A stretch of DNA of 64,000 nt from NCBI GenBank assembly GCA_002339675.1, contig DDKB01000017.1, forward strand, positions 334,163 to 398,162, given 5' to 3'. Numbering within the stretch: the first letter of the stretch is position 1; each line of letters opens with the position of its first letter. Positions 25,582 to 34,899 of this stretch are shown one piece after another. Source of the DNA: Stutzerimonas stutzeri (GTDB lineage Bacteria; Pseudomonadota; Gammaproteobacteria; Pseudomonadales; Pseudomonadaceae). The notes beneath the pieces are model-generated. The model did not search any database and was not told the DNA's origin. It worked only from the letters and a program-made list of their open reading frames with translations. The position numbers were made by a program, and so were the translations under genes.

Positions 25582-26955
25582 TCAGCCGTTGCGCAGTTCG
25601 GCTTGCAGCGCGTCAAGGGTGACCTGGCGCTCGGCGTCCTGCGGCCGGGCTTCGGGATTGAGCGAGGACCATTCCGGATGCGCGCGGCAGCGGTGCAGGG
25701 CTTCGGGCAGTTTGCCTTCGCGCCAGGCCTTGTCATCCGGCGCCTCCAGGCGGACCGCCTCCATTGCCGCGTGGCCGCGAGCGGCCAGGGCGATCAGCAA
25801 CTGCCGCTGACGCAGGGCAAGCAGCCGCATCACGGCGTCGTCGACGGTGAGTTCGCGCTGGCCCTTGAGCTTGCCGAGCAGCCGGTTGCCGTAATGCCTG
25901 GCGGTCTGCGCGCCGCCGCCCGCCAAGGCTCCGAGCAGGGCTGCTGCACCCATGGTGATGCCGCCGACCATCAGGTCGACGCCGGCCCCAGCCGCCGCAC
26001 CGGCCGCCATGCCACCGCCGATCTTCACGCCGAGCTGCCTGAGGGTTTCCGGGTTGAACAGGTCGTCGCCCCAGCGGCCGCCAAGCAGCGGCAGGTCGGC
26101 TGCGGCGGCATCCTGCGGGCGAAAGCCGTAGAGCCGCAGCAGCGCTTCGACGCATCGTTGCTCGCGGGCACGTACCGCATCGTGCAGTTCGCGAATGGCG
26201 CCGCGCTCGAGGTCAGGCTGGGCGGCGACGCTGCGGCGGCAAGCAGCGACATCCACCAGCAGTTCGGCGATCAGCCGGTTGCCTTCGCTCAGCCGCGCCG
26301 CCGCCTGGGCTTCATGATCGTCGATCAGCCGCTGCAGCTTGGGTCGTGCCTGTTCCAGCAGCAGCGCCAGGCTTTCATAGAGGCGGCGCTCGCCATCGAT
26401 CGGCGGCGCCACGCTGTCGAAGCGCACCAGTGCATGCAGGCCCAGCCGCGCCAGGGCTTCGCGCCACTGTTCCTCGCGATGGCCAGGCTGCGCGACGAAG
26501 TTGAGCACCGGCAGCAGCGGCTTGCCGCAGCCGGCCAGCACCGCCAGCTCGTCCTTGTATTTGGCTAGCACCGGCTCGCGCGCATCGATGACGTAAAGCC
26601 CGGCGTCGCTGGCGAGTAGCTGGCGCAGCACCTTGGCTTCCTGCTCGAAACGCTGGCGCGCCTCGCTGCCATCCAGAAAGCGTGCGGTGCGGGCCGGGCC
26701 GTCGAGGCGTTCGCCGGGCCGCTCGATCCGCTCCAGATGGTCGAGCAGGGCGATGGCGTCTTCCAGGCCGGGCGTGTCGTAGAGCTCCAGCAGCGGCTCG
26801 CCATCGACCGACAGCCGCGCGCCCTCGACGTGGCGAGTGGTGCTCGGTCGGTGCGAAACCTCGCCGAAGCCGACGTCGCGGGTCAGGGTGCGCAGCAGCG
26901 AGGTCTTGCCAACGTTGGTGTGGCCGACCAGGGCGAGCTTCAGTGGCGTGCTCAT
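25582..26955 (-). CDS. GTPase with DUF3482 domain
   Basis: A 457-residue protein with an N-terminal Era/dynamin-like GTPase domain: P-loop GHTNVGKTS (about 11-19), switch threonines in RPSTTRHVEG, and G3 YDTPGLED (about 59-66). The usual NKxD specificity motif is replaced by VLNFVAQPGH, so guanine specificity is not assured. The C-terminal DUF3482 half is helical. It includes a glycine/alanine-rich amphipathic stretch (GGGMAAGAAAGAGVDLMVGG, around residue 315) that could insert into membrane. It lies just downstream of the DUF2868 membrane protein on the same strand, a pairing conserved in pseudomonads. Biological role unknown. Confidence 0.85.
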   Translation of the reverse strand: MSTPLKLALVGHTNVGKTSLLRTLTRDVGFGEVSHRPSTTRHVEGARLSVDGEPLLELYDTPGLEDAIALLDHLERIERPGERLDGPARTARFLDGSEARQRFEQEAKVLRQLLASDAGLYVIDAREPVLAKYKDELAVLAGCGKPLLPVLNFVAQPGHREEQWREALARLGLHALVRFDSVAPPIDGERRLYESLALLLEQARPKLQRLIDDHEAQAAARLSEGNRLIAELLVDVAACRRSVAAQPDLERGAIRELHDAVRAREQRCVEALLRLYGFRPQDAAAADLPLLGGRWGDDLFNPETLRQLGVKIGGGMAAGAAAGAGVDLMVGGITMGAAALLGALAGGGAQTARHYGNRLLGKLKGQRELTVDDAVMRLLALRQRQLLIALAARGHAAMEAVRLEAPDDKAWREGKLPEALHRCRAHPEWSSLNPEARPQDAERQVTLDALQAELRNG

Positions 26956-27105
26956 GGCCGGTACTCCAGTTTGAAATTCGTGCGGTACGCGCCGTATGGC
27001 GCGGCGCCCGCGGCTGTCCGCAGCTGTTGCCGGAGCCAGCTTGCTGGCGAGCCAGCCGCCGGGCTGGTCGGCAGGAGGCGGGACCCTGCCGGAGCCGAGT
27101 CAGGT

Positions 27106-28515
27106 TCAATCATGGCCAGTCTCCAGCCAGGTCATGGGGGCGCTGCCCGCATGAGTTAGACCGAGGCCATCCAGTGCCTGGCGCCAGTCCTGCAGGCGGT
27201 TGCTGTCCAGCGATTCGCCCACGGGTGGCTGCAACAACCAGACGCGGCTATGCGCAGCGCAACGGCTCAGCTCGCCGATCAGTGCCAGCGTGCCGCGATC
27301 CGGCGAACGCCGCGGGTCGCAGGCGATGGCCAGGCGCTGGGGTGGGAAGCGGGTGAGCTGTTCAAGCAGACGTCGACGTTGCTCGCGATCATCCAGCACG
27401 CCGGCATCGGCGACACTTTTCGGCAGCTTGGGTGGCCAGGCATGGCTCTGGTCCAGTTCGATGCCGACCAGCACCGCGCCTTCGCTGCCGTCCAGTTGCG
27501 CACCGGCGCTCGGTGCATGCAGCTGCGGCGGCGCTGCATCGTTGATGCCGAGACGTTCGGCGGAGGGCTGAAGGCGCTCTCGCAGCAGCCTGTACGCCGG
27601 AAGCTGCAGGTCCAGGCGCAGCTGTGCCCGCCCACGCCGCCAGCGCCACAGGCACAGCAGCGCCAGTAGCAGGCGCGGCAAGAGGCCGTAGACCAGCACC
27701 ACGCCGACCAGCCAGCCGGCCCAGCTTTGCGGCGCGGTGTCGACGCTGCCGGCCAAGGCGCTGCTGTCGAGCGCGCCACTGGCACGGATCTGGTCGATGT
27801 CCGGCACGCTGAAACCCAGCCACGAGGGCAGCACGCCGAGCGCCTGGGTCAGGTTGATAAAGGTAGCGTCGCCCAGGATGGTGGTTTCCCAGACGAAGCC
27901 GTAGCGCCGCGTGGCGAGCAGCATCAGCAGCGTCAGCAGAGCGCTGCTCATCGCCACCAGCCACAGCCCGTGGACGCCAAAGCCCAGCAGCCAGCGGCCC
28001 AGGCGGCGCTGGTCGAGCACCGCCAGCAACGCCGGCGCCAGCTGCACGGCGCGCGCATCGCGGGCGAGCTTCTGGCTGAGCCACAGCCACAGCCGGCCCA
28101 GTGCGGCGCCGCTGTCACCGGCGAGGAAAAAGCCCAGCAGCCAGCCGAGCAAGGTCAGCAGGTTCAACCCGAGCAGGCTGCCCAGCGCCCAGAACACGTT
28201 GACCGGCCGCACGCCATCCCCCAGCGCTGCCAGCACCAGCCCGGCGCCGGTGAACAGGGCCAGCAGCACCAGCGCAATGCCGGCCAGCTTCGCGCCTTGC
28301 CGCCAGTGCCGCAGCGCTTCGATCAGGCCGTCCCGGCGCGCCAGCCACAGCGCGCGATGCGTGATCAACGTCGGCAGATCGCCGCCTTGCGCGCGCGCCT
28401 GGCGGTTGGCTTCGGCATCGTCCAGCGGGCCGGCATGTTCTTCACGCAGGCGCACCGCTTCGGTCAGCCAGAGGCGGTCGAGAGGGTTCGGCAGCGACAG
28501 GGGAGGTTGGGACAC
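27106..28515 (-). CDS. DUF2868 membrane protein, partner of the DUF3482 GTPase
   Basis: A 469-residue integral membrane protein. An N-terminal cytoplasmic segment (about 1-70) is followed by two helices (about 78-103 and 110-135), then further hydrophobic segments near 185-207 and 273-295. A soluble C-terminal domain (about 300-469) includes VLVGIELDQSHAWPP and LAIACDPRRSPDRGTLALIG. That part has an alternating strand-helix pattern resembling a P-loop-less nucleotide-binding fold, an impression only. It is transcribed first, 150 bp ahead of the GTPase gene, so they probably form one operon. The function of DUF2868 is not established. Confidence 0.82.
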   Translation of the reverse strand: MSQPPLSLPNPLDRLWLTEAVRLREEHAGPLDDAEANRQARAQGGDLPTLITHRALWLARRDGLIEALRHWRQGAKLAGIALVLLALFTGAGLVLAALGDGVRPVNVFWALGSLLGLNLLTLLGWLLGFFLAGDSGAALGRLWLWLSQKLARDARAVQLAPALLAVLDQRRLGRWLLGFGVHGLWLVAMSSALLTLLMLLATRRYGFVWETTILGDATFINLTQALGVLPSWLGFSVPDIDQIRASGALDSSALAGSVDTAPQSWAGWLVGVVLVYGLLPRLLLALLCLWRWRRGRAQLRLDLQLPAYRLLRERLQPSAERLGINDAAPPQLHAPSAGAQLDGSEGAVLVGIELDQSHAWPPKLPKSVADAGVLDDREQRRRLLEQLTRFPPQRLAIACDPRRSPDRGTLALIGELSRCAAHSRVWLLQPPVGESLDSNRLQDWRQALDGLGLTHAGSAPMTWLETGHD

Positions 28516-28728
28516 GCGGTTTCTCGTAGAGGGGCTCGGTCCTGAGGATAACCGTTGCCGGTCAGAAGGGTGAAATGACCACCCCGCTGGCGCAGCGTGC
28601 CGATTCTGCTAGCATCCGCCGCCGATCGTCCGATCGCTCTGCGGTTCGCCGCCTCATCTGCCAGGGACAGGCCGATTCGCCAAGCAGCGCTTGGCCGCCA
28701 CCTTGCGCACCTTCAAAAGGACTTTGCC

Positions 28729-28974
28729 ATGAAAGACGTCTTCTTCTTCGACTCCATGCTGACGCCGAAGATCATTATCTTCATCTACTGGCTGGGCTTG
28801 ATCAGTGTGGTTGTCGGTGCGATCGGCTCGATGTTCAGTGGCTACGGCGGGGGCTTCTGGTCTGGCTTGGGCATCCTGCTGTTCGGCTTGATCGGCACGC
28901 GGATATGGTGCGAGCTGCTGATCGTGCTGTTCAAGATCAACGAGAACCTGCAGAAAATCGCCAATCGTCAGTGA
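28729..28974 (+). CDS. Small DUF4282 membrane protein
   Basis: An 81-residue inner-membrane protein with two helices (about 11-36 and 42-68) separated by a glycine-rich turn (SGYGGGFWSG). The tail LLIVLFKINENLQKIAN is characteristic of DUF4282. The frame is open upstream to 28597, but ATG 28729, preceded by AAAAGGA, starts at the conserved N-terminus. It is divergent from the DUF2868 gene. No function is known for the family. Confidence 0.82.
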   Translation: MKDVFFFDSMLTPKIIIFIYWLGLISVVVGAIGSMFSGYGGGFWSGLGILLFGLIGTRIWCELLIVLFKINENLQKIANRQ

Positions 28975-29082
28975 TCGGCCTCAGGCGGTGTTCTTGCCGC
29001 CTGTTTTCAGCGCCGGCTGTTCGGCCGGGCGCGTCCTCTTACCGCAGCACTGCAGATCGAAGCACGGCGCCTTCAGGTTCCG

Positions 29083-30594
29083 TTAGCCGGCGGCGTTATC
29101 TTGCACAGCATCGCCCGCCGAACGTTTGATTCGCTCCTGCCAGTAGCGGCGCACGGCGAAGAACAGCGACAGTGCGGTCAGCACAATAAAGATCCAGGTA
29201 ATCGGCCCGCGGAAGAAGATCATCGGATCACCGCGTCCGATCAGCAGCGTGCGCCGCAGGTTGTCCTCGAACATCGGCCCGAGGATGAAGCCGAGCAGGA
29301 AGGGCGCGGTGGCGAAACCGGTGCGGTTGAAGACGTAGCCGACCACGCCGAACAGCAGCATCAGGCCGATATCGAAGGTGCTGTTGTTCACCGCAAACGC
29401 GCCGTAGACACAGAACATCAGCACGATCGGCAGCAGGATCGCCTTCGGGATGTCGGCGACCAGAGAGAAGTACTTGATTACCCCGTGGCCGACGAACAGC
29501 AGCACCGCCGAACTCAGCATGATCCCGCAGAACAGCGCATAAACCAGCGTCAGGTTCTCCTGGAACAGCACCGGGCCGGGCGTCAGCCCGTGGATCATGA
29601 AGGCGCCGAGGATGATCGCCGTGATCACGTCGCCCGGAATGCCCAGCGACAGCAGCGGGATCAGCGTGGCGCCGGCCACGCCGTTGTTGCCTGATTCCGA
29701 CGCCGCCACGCCCTCCAGTTCGCCTTTGCCGAAGTTGGCGCGGTTGGGTGAGCGACGCTTGGCCTCGCTGTAGGAAATGAACGCCGCGGCGGTCGCCCCG
29801 GTGCCCGGCACGGCGCCGATGATCACGCCGATGAACGAGCCGCGGACGATGGTCTTCAGGCTTGCCTTGAGTTCCTTGAGCGTCAGGCCCACGCCGCTGG
29901 AGGCGGCCTTGATGTGCGGTGCGGCCTTCTTCAGGTAGAAATCGAGGACTTCCGGCACGGCGAACAGGCCGATCAGCAACGGCACGAAATTCACCCGGTC
30001 CATCAGGTTGTAGTTGCCGAAGGTCAGCCGCTGGCTGCCGTAGACCACGTCCATGCCGATGGACGCCACGATCACGCCCAGCGCGGCGGCGATCAGGCCC
30101 TTGATCGCCGATTCGCCGGCGATCGAGATGATGATGGTCAGCGAGAAGCAGATCAGCCAGAAAAACTCCGGCGGGCCGAAGTTCAGGGCGATCTTGGCCA
30201 GATAGGAGGCGAACAGGATCAGCGCCAGGTTCGACAGCACGTCGGCAATGCACGACGAATAGAGTGCCATCTGCAGCGCCTTTTTCGCCTTGCCCTGCTG
30301 CGCCAGCGGGTAGCCATCGAGCAGGGTGCAGGCCGCCGCGGGCGAGCCGGGCGTATGGATCAGGATGGCGGTGATCGAGCCGCCGTACATGCCGCCCTTG
30401 TAGATGCCCACCAGCAACAGAATGGCCGTCACTGGCTCGAGGGAAAAGGTGAACGGCAGCGCCAGGGCGACGGCCATGGTGGCGGTCAGCCCGGGAATCG
30501 CGCCCACCACCACGCCGATCAGCACGCCGATGCCGATCGCGATGAAATTGTCGACGCTGAGGAACAGGCTCAGGACTTCGGAAAAGTGTTCCAT
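29083..30594 (-). CDS. tctA: Tripartite tricarboxylate transporter large membrane subunit TctA
   Basis: Large permease subunit of a TTT-family importer driven by an ion gradient. The 503 residues form about eleven or twelve helices. Signature segments are VGAIPGLTATMAVALALPF (about 28-46), HTPGSPAAACTLLDGYPLA (about 79-97) and GAVPGTGATAAAFISYSEAK (about 260-279), the internal repeat GxxPGxxAT seen twice in PF01970. Gene order tctC-tctB-tctA on the minus strand is the common operon order. Substrates of such systems are citrate or other di- and tricarboxylates; which one applies here cannot be read from sequence. Confidence 0.94.
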   Translation of the reverse strand: MEHFSEVLSLFLSVDNFIAIGIGVLIGVVVGAIPGLTATMAVALALPFTFSLEPVTAILLLVGIYKGGMYGGSITAILIHTPGSPAAACTLLDGYPLAQQGKAKKALQMALYSSCIADVLSNLALILFASYLAKIALNFGPPEFFWLICFSLTIIISIAGESAIKGLIAAALGVIVASIGMDVVYGSQRLTFGNYNLMDRVNFVPLLIGLFAVPEVLDFYLKKAAPHIKAASSGVGLTLKELKASLKTIVRGSFIGVIIGAVPGTGATAAAFISYSEAKRRSPNRANFGKGELEGVAASESGNNGVAGATLIPLLSLGIPGDVITAIILGAFMIHGLTPGPVLFQENLTLVYALFCGIMLSSAVLLFVGHGVIKYFSLVADIPKAILLPIVLMFCVYGAFAVNNSTFDIGLMLLFGVVGYVFNRTGFATAPFLLGFILGPMFEDNLRRTLLIGRGDPMIFFRGPITWIFIVLTALSLFFAVRRYWQERIKRSAGDAVQDNAAG

Positions 30595-30618
30595 GCGGTC
30601 ACTCGCGAAAGGGGCGGG

Positions 30619-31113
30619 TCAATCCCAGAGGGTGCCGGAGGGCAGTGGGACGTTGAGGATATGGATGAACAGCAGGCTCACCAGCCACGGCAGGGCGATC
30701 GCCAGCAGGTACAACCAGGGCTTGCGCACCGGATGCGCGGCGAACAACAGCAGCGTGCCGAGAATGCCGGCAACGATGGCGCCCAGCGGCTCGAACAGCA
30801 GCCAGTAGACGGCCAGGCCGGCCAGCATCAGCAGCGGGCGCTGCACTGGCGCCCGCTCACCGGCCGCGGCGGCAGGTATCGGCGGGCGCAGGCAACCTTC
30901 GACAATCAGCGCCAGCGACAGCACCGCCACCAGCCAGCCGGCCACGCTGGGTAGCCAGCGCGGCGACTGCATGGGGTTCTCGACCATCGGCGCCTCGTCG
31001 ATGTAGTTCGGCACCAGGTAGAACAGGAACACCAGCGCGGCCGCGAGCCAGAATGCGCCGAGCAGGGTGTTGACGTTGGCCCAGCGCGGACGGCTGGCGG
31101 CGGCAGCTGTCAT
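30619..31113 (-). CDS. tctB: Tripartite tricarboxylate transporter small membrane subunit TctB
   Basis: Small four-helix permease subunit, 164 residues, with hydrophobic segments at about 18-35, 55-74, 90-112 and 120-155. Length and topology match PF07331. It lies between tctC (14 bp upstream) and tctA (24 bp downstream) on the same strand, which settles the assignment despite the weak sequence conservation of this family. Confidence 0.9.
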   Translation of the reverse strand: MTAAAASRPRWANVNTLLGAFWLAAALVFLFYLVPNYIDEAPMVENPMQSPRWLPSVAGWLVAVLSLALIVEGCLRPPIPAAAAGERAPVQRPLLMLAGLAVYWLLFEPLGAIVAGILGTLLLFAAHPVRKPWLYLLAIALPWLVSLLFIHILNVPLPSGTLWD

Positions 31114-31127
31114 GGTCGTCCTCCGCC

Positions 31128-32105
31128 TTACTTGAGTTCGGCCTGGCTGGCGACCCGCTGCCAGCGCTCGACGTCCTGTGCGACGTAATCGCGGAACGCA
31201 TCGCCCTCTTCGCTGGCCCGCTCGCCGCCGATCTGCGCGACGAAATCCTTGAAGCTCGGGTCATCCATTGCCTTGTCGAGGGCGGTCTGCAGCGTCTTGA
31301 CCGCTTCATCGGACAGGCTGTCGTCGCCGATCAGGCCGAACCAGGCGGTGGTGACGAAGTCGCCGAGACCCATGTCGGCGCCGATCTTCGACAGCGGCTC
31401 GACACCGGGCAGGTAGGGCGAGGGCTCGGCCGAGGTAACCGCCAGCGCACGCAGCTTGCCGGACTTGATGTGCGGCAGGACGGTGGGCATGTTTTCGAAG
31501 GACACGTCGACGTCACCACTGAGCAGCGCCGGCAGGGCTTCGCCGCTGCCACGGAAGGGCACGTGGGTCATCTGGGTGCCGGTCATGGTCTTGAACAGCT
31601 CGCCGGACATGTGGATCGAGCTGCCGACGCCGGAGGAGCTGAAGGTCATCTCCTTGTCCTTGGCCGCTTTGATGAAGTCCGCGACGGTTTTATAGGGGCT
31701 GTCGGCTGGCACCACCATCACGTTGGGGATCTCGATGACGTTACGGATGAATTTGAAATCCTTCACCGGGTCGTAGGGCAGGTTCTTGTAGATCACCGGG
31801 CCGATGGTATGCCCGGGCGAAGCCATCAGGATGGTGTGATCGGCGCCGCGACCGCCGCGTGCCAGTTGACCGGTAGCCATGGTCGAGCCGGCGCCGGGGC
31901 GATTCTCCACGACGACGGTGCCGATCTCCTTCTGCAGCAGGTCGGCGACCTTGCGCGAGAGGATGTCGGTGGTGCCGCCGGGGGCGTAAGGCACGACCAG
32001 GCGCACGGTGTCCGTCGGCCAGTCGGCGGCCTGGGTAAGAGCGGTGAAGGGGAGCGAGGCACTGAGTGCCAGCAGGCAGGCGGCGCGCTTGAGCATCGAC
32101 GTCAT
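31128..32105 (-). CDS. tctC: Tripartite tricarboxylate transporter binding protein TctC (Bug family), copy A
   Basis: Periplasmic substrate-binding subunit, 325 residues, with signal peptide (about 1-27, ending TQAA). The Bug fold is shown by VRLVVPYAPGGTTDILSRK, in which PGG-T-D contacts the carboxylate, and by KFIRNVIEIPNVMVVPADSP. It begins the tctC-tctB-tctA operon. The central ~230 residues are almost identical to copy B at 33672-34643, while the signal peptide and the last ~60 residues differ. That indicates recent duplication or gene conversion. The divergent neighbour is a CoA-transferase, suggesting the imported acid is activated to a CoA ester. Confidence 0.93.
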   Translation of the reverse strand: MTSMLKRAACLLALSASLPFTALTQAADWPTDTVRLVVPYAPGGTTDILSRKVADLLQKEIGTVVVENRPGAGSTMATGQLARGGRGADHTILMASPGHTIGPVIYKNLPYDPVKDFKFIRNVIEIPNVMVVPADSPYKTVADFIKAAKDKEMTFSSSGVGSSIHMSGELFKTMTGTQMTHVPFRGSGEALPALLSGDVDVSFENMPTVLPHIKSGKLRALAVTSAEPSPYLPGVEPLSKIGADMGLGDFVTTAWFGLIGDDSLSDEAVKTLQTALDKAMDDPSFKDFVAQIGGERASEEGDAFRDYVAQDVERWQRVASQAELK

Positions 32106-32366
32106 GGATTACCTTCCGTTTTCTAATTGTTGTAGGGGTGTCGCGGACACTCCGAGCGGTTGCCCGGCCCCGGTGAACACCGTTCGGCTGCCACTGTGGA
32201 CACCGGCACCTTACTGGATGCTGGCAGCGGCGATGATGGCCCTGGCGAATTTTCCGTGCGGTTATCGAACACTTGGGTGGTCGCCAGCGGTTGTGGTTTC
32301 GGTCCGCTTGCGCCACCTTCGCAGCGTCCTTTCGCGGATCCCATCGATTGAACCCAAGGAGACGCT

Positions 32367-33560
32367 GTGAGCGTATTGCAAGGCATCAAGGTGCTGGACC
32401 TGACCCGTATCCTTGCCGGCCCCTGGTCGACCATGGCCCTGGCTGACCTCGGTGCGGAAGTCTGGAAGATCGAGAGCCTGGACGGCGGCGACGACACCCG
32501 CAGCTGGATGCCGCCGGCCATTCATGGCATCTCGACCTATTACCTCACTGCCAATCGCAACAAGCAGAGCCTGGCGGTGGACATGCGCACTGCAGAGGGC
32601 CGGCAGCTGATTCTCGAGCTCGCGGCCAAGGCCGACGTGGTGGTGGACAACTTCCTGCCGGCCAGCCTCAAGCGCCTGGGGCTCGACTACGCGGCACTGT
32701 CGGCGATCAACCCACGGCTGATCCATTGCTCGATCACCGGCTATGGGCAGGACAACCCGCTGGAGAATCGCCCGGGCTACGACTTCATCATTCAGGCCGA
32801 GAGCGGTTTCATGTCCATCACCGGCGAAAAGGACGGTGAACCGATGCGCCTGGGCGTCGCCTTCATCGATCTGGTCACCGGCATGAACGCGGTGCAGGGC
32901 ATTCTCGCGGCACTGTACGAACGGGAAAAATCGGGCCGTGGTCAGGCGGTGGACGTGGCGCTGTCCGACAGTGCGATGCATTTCCTCGCCAACATTGCCA
33001 CCGGATACCTGAACACCGGCAAGGTGCCGCAGCGCTTCGGCAATGCCCACCCCAGCATCGTGCCCTATCAGCTGTTCAATACCGCTGATGGCCGGATTGC
33101 CCTGGCGGTGGGCAATGACGAGCAGTACCGGCGTTTGTGCGAAGACGTGCTGGAGCGGCCGGCGCTCTGCAGCGATCCGCGCTTCACCCGGAACAAGGGC
33201 CGCACCGAGCACCGCGACGAACTCCTGCCGCAGCTGCAGGCGGCGTTCGATGGCTGGACCAGCGAGGCGCTGATCGCCGCGCTGCGTGAGCGCAACATCC
33301 CGGTGGGTGAGGTGAAGACCGTGGCGCAGGCGTTCGACTCCGAGCCGGCGCGCTACCGCGACCTGGTCATCAGCGCCGAGCATCCGGTGGCCGGTGAGGT
33401 GCGCATGGTGCGCAGCCCGCTGCGGCTATCGCGCACCCCGACGGTGCCGCCGAAGGCGCCTCCGTTGCATGGCGAACACACCGAGAGCGTACTCTCCCGG
33501 GTGCTGGGCAAGGACGAGGCGCAGCTGGCCGCACTGCGCGCAGCGGGGGTGATCCGCTGA
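32367..33560 (+). CDS. CaiB/BaiF family (class III) CoA-transferase
   Basis: A 397-residue CoA-transferase that moves CoA between carboxylic acids. It begins at a GTG with AAGGAG upstream. Family features are LDLTRILAGPWSTMALADLG (about 10-29), VDNFLPASLKRLGLDY, and NRPGYDFIIQAESGFMSITG (about 134-153), which contains the catalytic Asp after GY. VALSDSAMHFLANI follows. It is divergent from tctC copy A and followed by tctC copy B. The context suggests it activates the acid brought in by the transporter, perhaps a dicarboxylate such as itaconate or glutarate; this is inference. Confidence 0.9.
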   Translation: MSVLQGIKVLDLTRILAGPWSTMALADLGAEVWKIESLDGGDDTRSWMPPAIHGISTYYLTANRNKQSLAVDMRTAEGRQLILELAAKADVVVDNFLPASLKRLGLDYAALSAINPRLIHCSITGYGQDNPLENRPGYDFIIQAESGFMSITGEKDGEPMRLGVAFIDLVTGMNAVQGILAALYEREKSGRGQAVDVALSDSAMHFLANIATGYLNTGKVPQRFGNAHPSIVPYQLFNTADGRIALAVGNDEQYRRLCEDVLERPALCSDPRFTRNKGRTEHRDELLPQLQAAFDGWTSEALIAALRERNIPVGEVKTVAQAFDSEPARYRDLVISAEHPVAGEVRMVRSPLRLSRTPTVPPKAPPLHGEHTESVLSRVLGKDEAQLAALRAAGVIR

Positions 33561-33628
33561 GCCGAAGCCCGCCCGTGGGCGCAGGTTTTCTTCGGGCCCG
33601 GGGCGCGGCGCATCCCCGCACCCCGGTA

Positions 33629-33648
33629 GGGTGGGCTTCACCCCACCC
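33629..33648. repeat. GGGTGGG/CCCACCC palindrome
   Basis: GGGTGGG-CTTCAC-CCCACCC, preceded by GGTA, is a third variant of the GTAGGGTGGGC repeat. It sits in the 111-bp gap between the convergent CoA-transferase and tctC copy B genes, where it could serve as a bidirectional transcript end. Confidence 0.6.
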
Positions 33649-33671
33649 GCCCTTGTGCGAGCGCCTTGCCG

Positions 33672-34643
33672 TTACTGCCCGAGCTCGGCCTGGCCGGCGA
33701 CGCGCTGCCAACGTTTGACGTCTTGTTCCACATAGCGGCGGAAGTCGTCGCCCTCTTCGCTCGCCAGCTCGCCACCGAACTGGGCGACGAAGTCCTTGAA
33801 GCCCTCGTCGCCGAGCTGCTTGTCCAGTGCTTTCTGCACGCGTTCAACCGCCTCATTGGGCAGGCTGTCGTCGCCGATCAGGCCGAACCAGGCGGTGGTG
33901 ACGAAGTCGCCGAGACCCATGTCGTCGCCGATCTTCGACAGCGGCTCGACACCGGGCAGGTAGGGCGAGGGCTCGGCCGAGGTCACCGCCAGCGCGCGCA
34001 GCTTGCCGGACTTGATGTGCGGCAAGACGGTGGGCAGGTTCTCGAAGGAGACGTCGACGTCACCACTGAGCAGCGCCGGCAGGGCTTCACCACTGCCGCG
34101 GAACGGCACGTGGGTCATCTTGCTGCCGGTCATGGCCTTGAACAGCTCGCCGGACATGTGGATCGAGCTGCCGACCCCCGCCGAACTGAAGGTCATCTCC
34201 TTGTCCTTCGCCGCCTCGACGAATTCTTTGACCGAGTGATAGGGGCTGTCGGCCGGGACCACCATCACGTTGGGGATCTCGATCACGTTGCGGATGAAGG
34301 TGAAATCCTTCACCGGATCGTAGGGCAGGTTTTTGTAGATCACCGGGCCGATAGTGTGGCCGGGCGAGGCCATCAGGATGGTGTGGTCGGCGCCGCGGCC
34401 GCCGCGGGCCAGCTGCCCGGTGGCCATGGTCGAGCCGGCACCGGGACGGTTCTCGACCACCACGGTGCCGATCTCTTTCTGCAGCAGGTCGGCGACCTTG
34501 CGCGAGAGGATGTCGGTGGTGCCGCCGGGGGCGTAGGGCACGACCAGGCGCACGGTGTCGGTCGGCCAGTCGGCGGCCAGTGCGGCGAAGGGGAGCGTGG
34601 CGCCCAGCAGCAGCGGCAGGAGGCGTTTAAGAACGGGCTTCAT
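33672..34643 (-). CDS. tctC: Tripartite tricarboxylate transporter binding protein TctC (Bug family), copy B
   Basis: Second periplasmic carboxylate-binding protein, 323 residues, with signal peptide (about 1-23, ending ALAA). From ADWPTDTVRLVVPYAPGGTT to the LGDFVTTAWFGLIGDDSL segment it matches copy A with few changes, also at third codon positions. Its N- and C-terminal ends differ. No tctA or tctB gene accompanies it, so it probably shares the TctAB membrane part of the adjacent operon. It is oriented the same way as copy A with the CoA-transferase gene between them. Confidence 0.92.
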   Translation of the reverse strand: MKPVLKRLLPLLLGATLPFAALAADWPTDTVRLVVPYAPGGTTDILSRKVADLLQKEIGTVVVENRPGAGSTMATGQLARGGRGADHTILMASPGHTIGPVIYKNLPYDPVKDFTFIRNVIEIPNVMVVPADSPYHSVKEFVEAAKDKEMTFSSAGVGSSIHMSGELFKAMTGSKMTHVPFRGSGEALPALLSGDVDVSFENLPTVLPHIKSGKLRALAVTSAEPSPYLPGVEPLSKIGDDMGLGDFVTTAWFGLIGDDSLPNEAVERVQKALDKQLGDEGFKDFVAQFGGELASEEGDDFRRYVEQDVKRWQRVAGQAELGQ

Positions 34644-34899
34644 GGCGGTTCCTTCTTGTGATTGTTGTCAGGATGCTCGGTCGTCCGTGGACGTCTGTGC
34701 GCGGCCGGAGCCGCACCTTCTAATAACCCCGCGAAGGCCGACAGGTTCCCCGGTGCGGCGGTGGATCGGCGCACGGAGCGTGGCCCGTGTCGGCTCAACT
34801 GACATCGCCCGGGTGTGGGGATGGCCCTACGCCGCGCCCTGTTTGCGATCCGGGCGCGGCCGCTGTCGGCTCCTCGGTCGCTCTGCTATTCTCGCGCCC

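Noticed and set aside
32171..32182. CGGTGAACACCG palindrome in the tctC-caiB intergenic region
   Set aside because: Short and GC-rich enough to arise by chance; no regulator gene nearby to support an operator.
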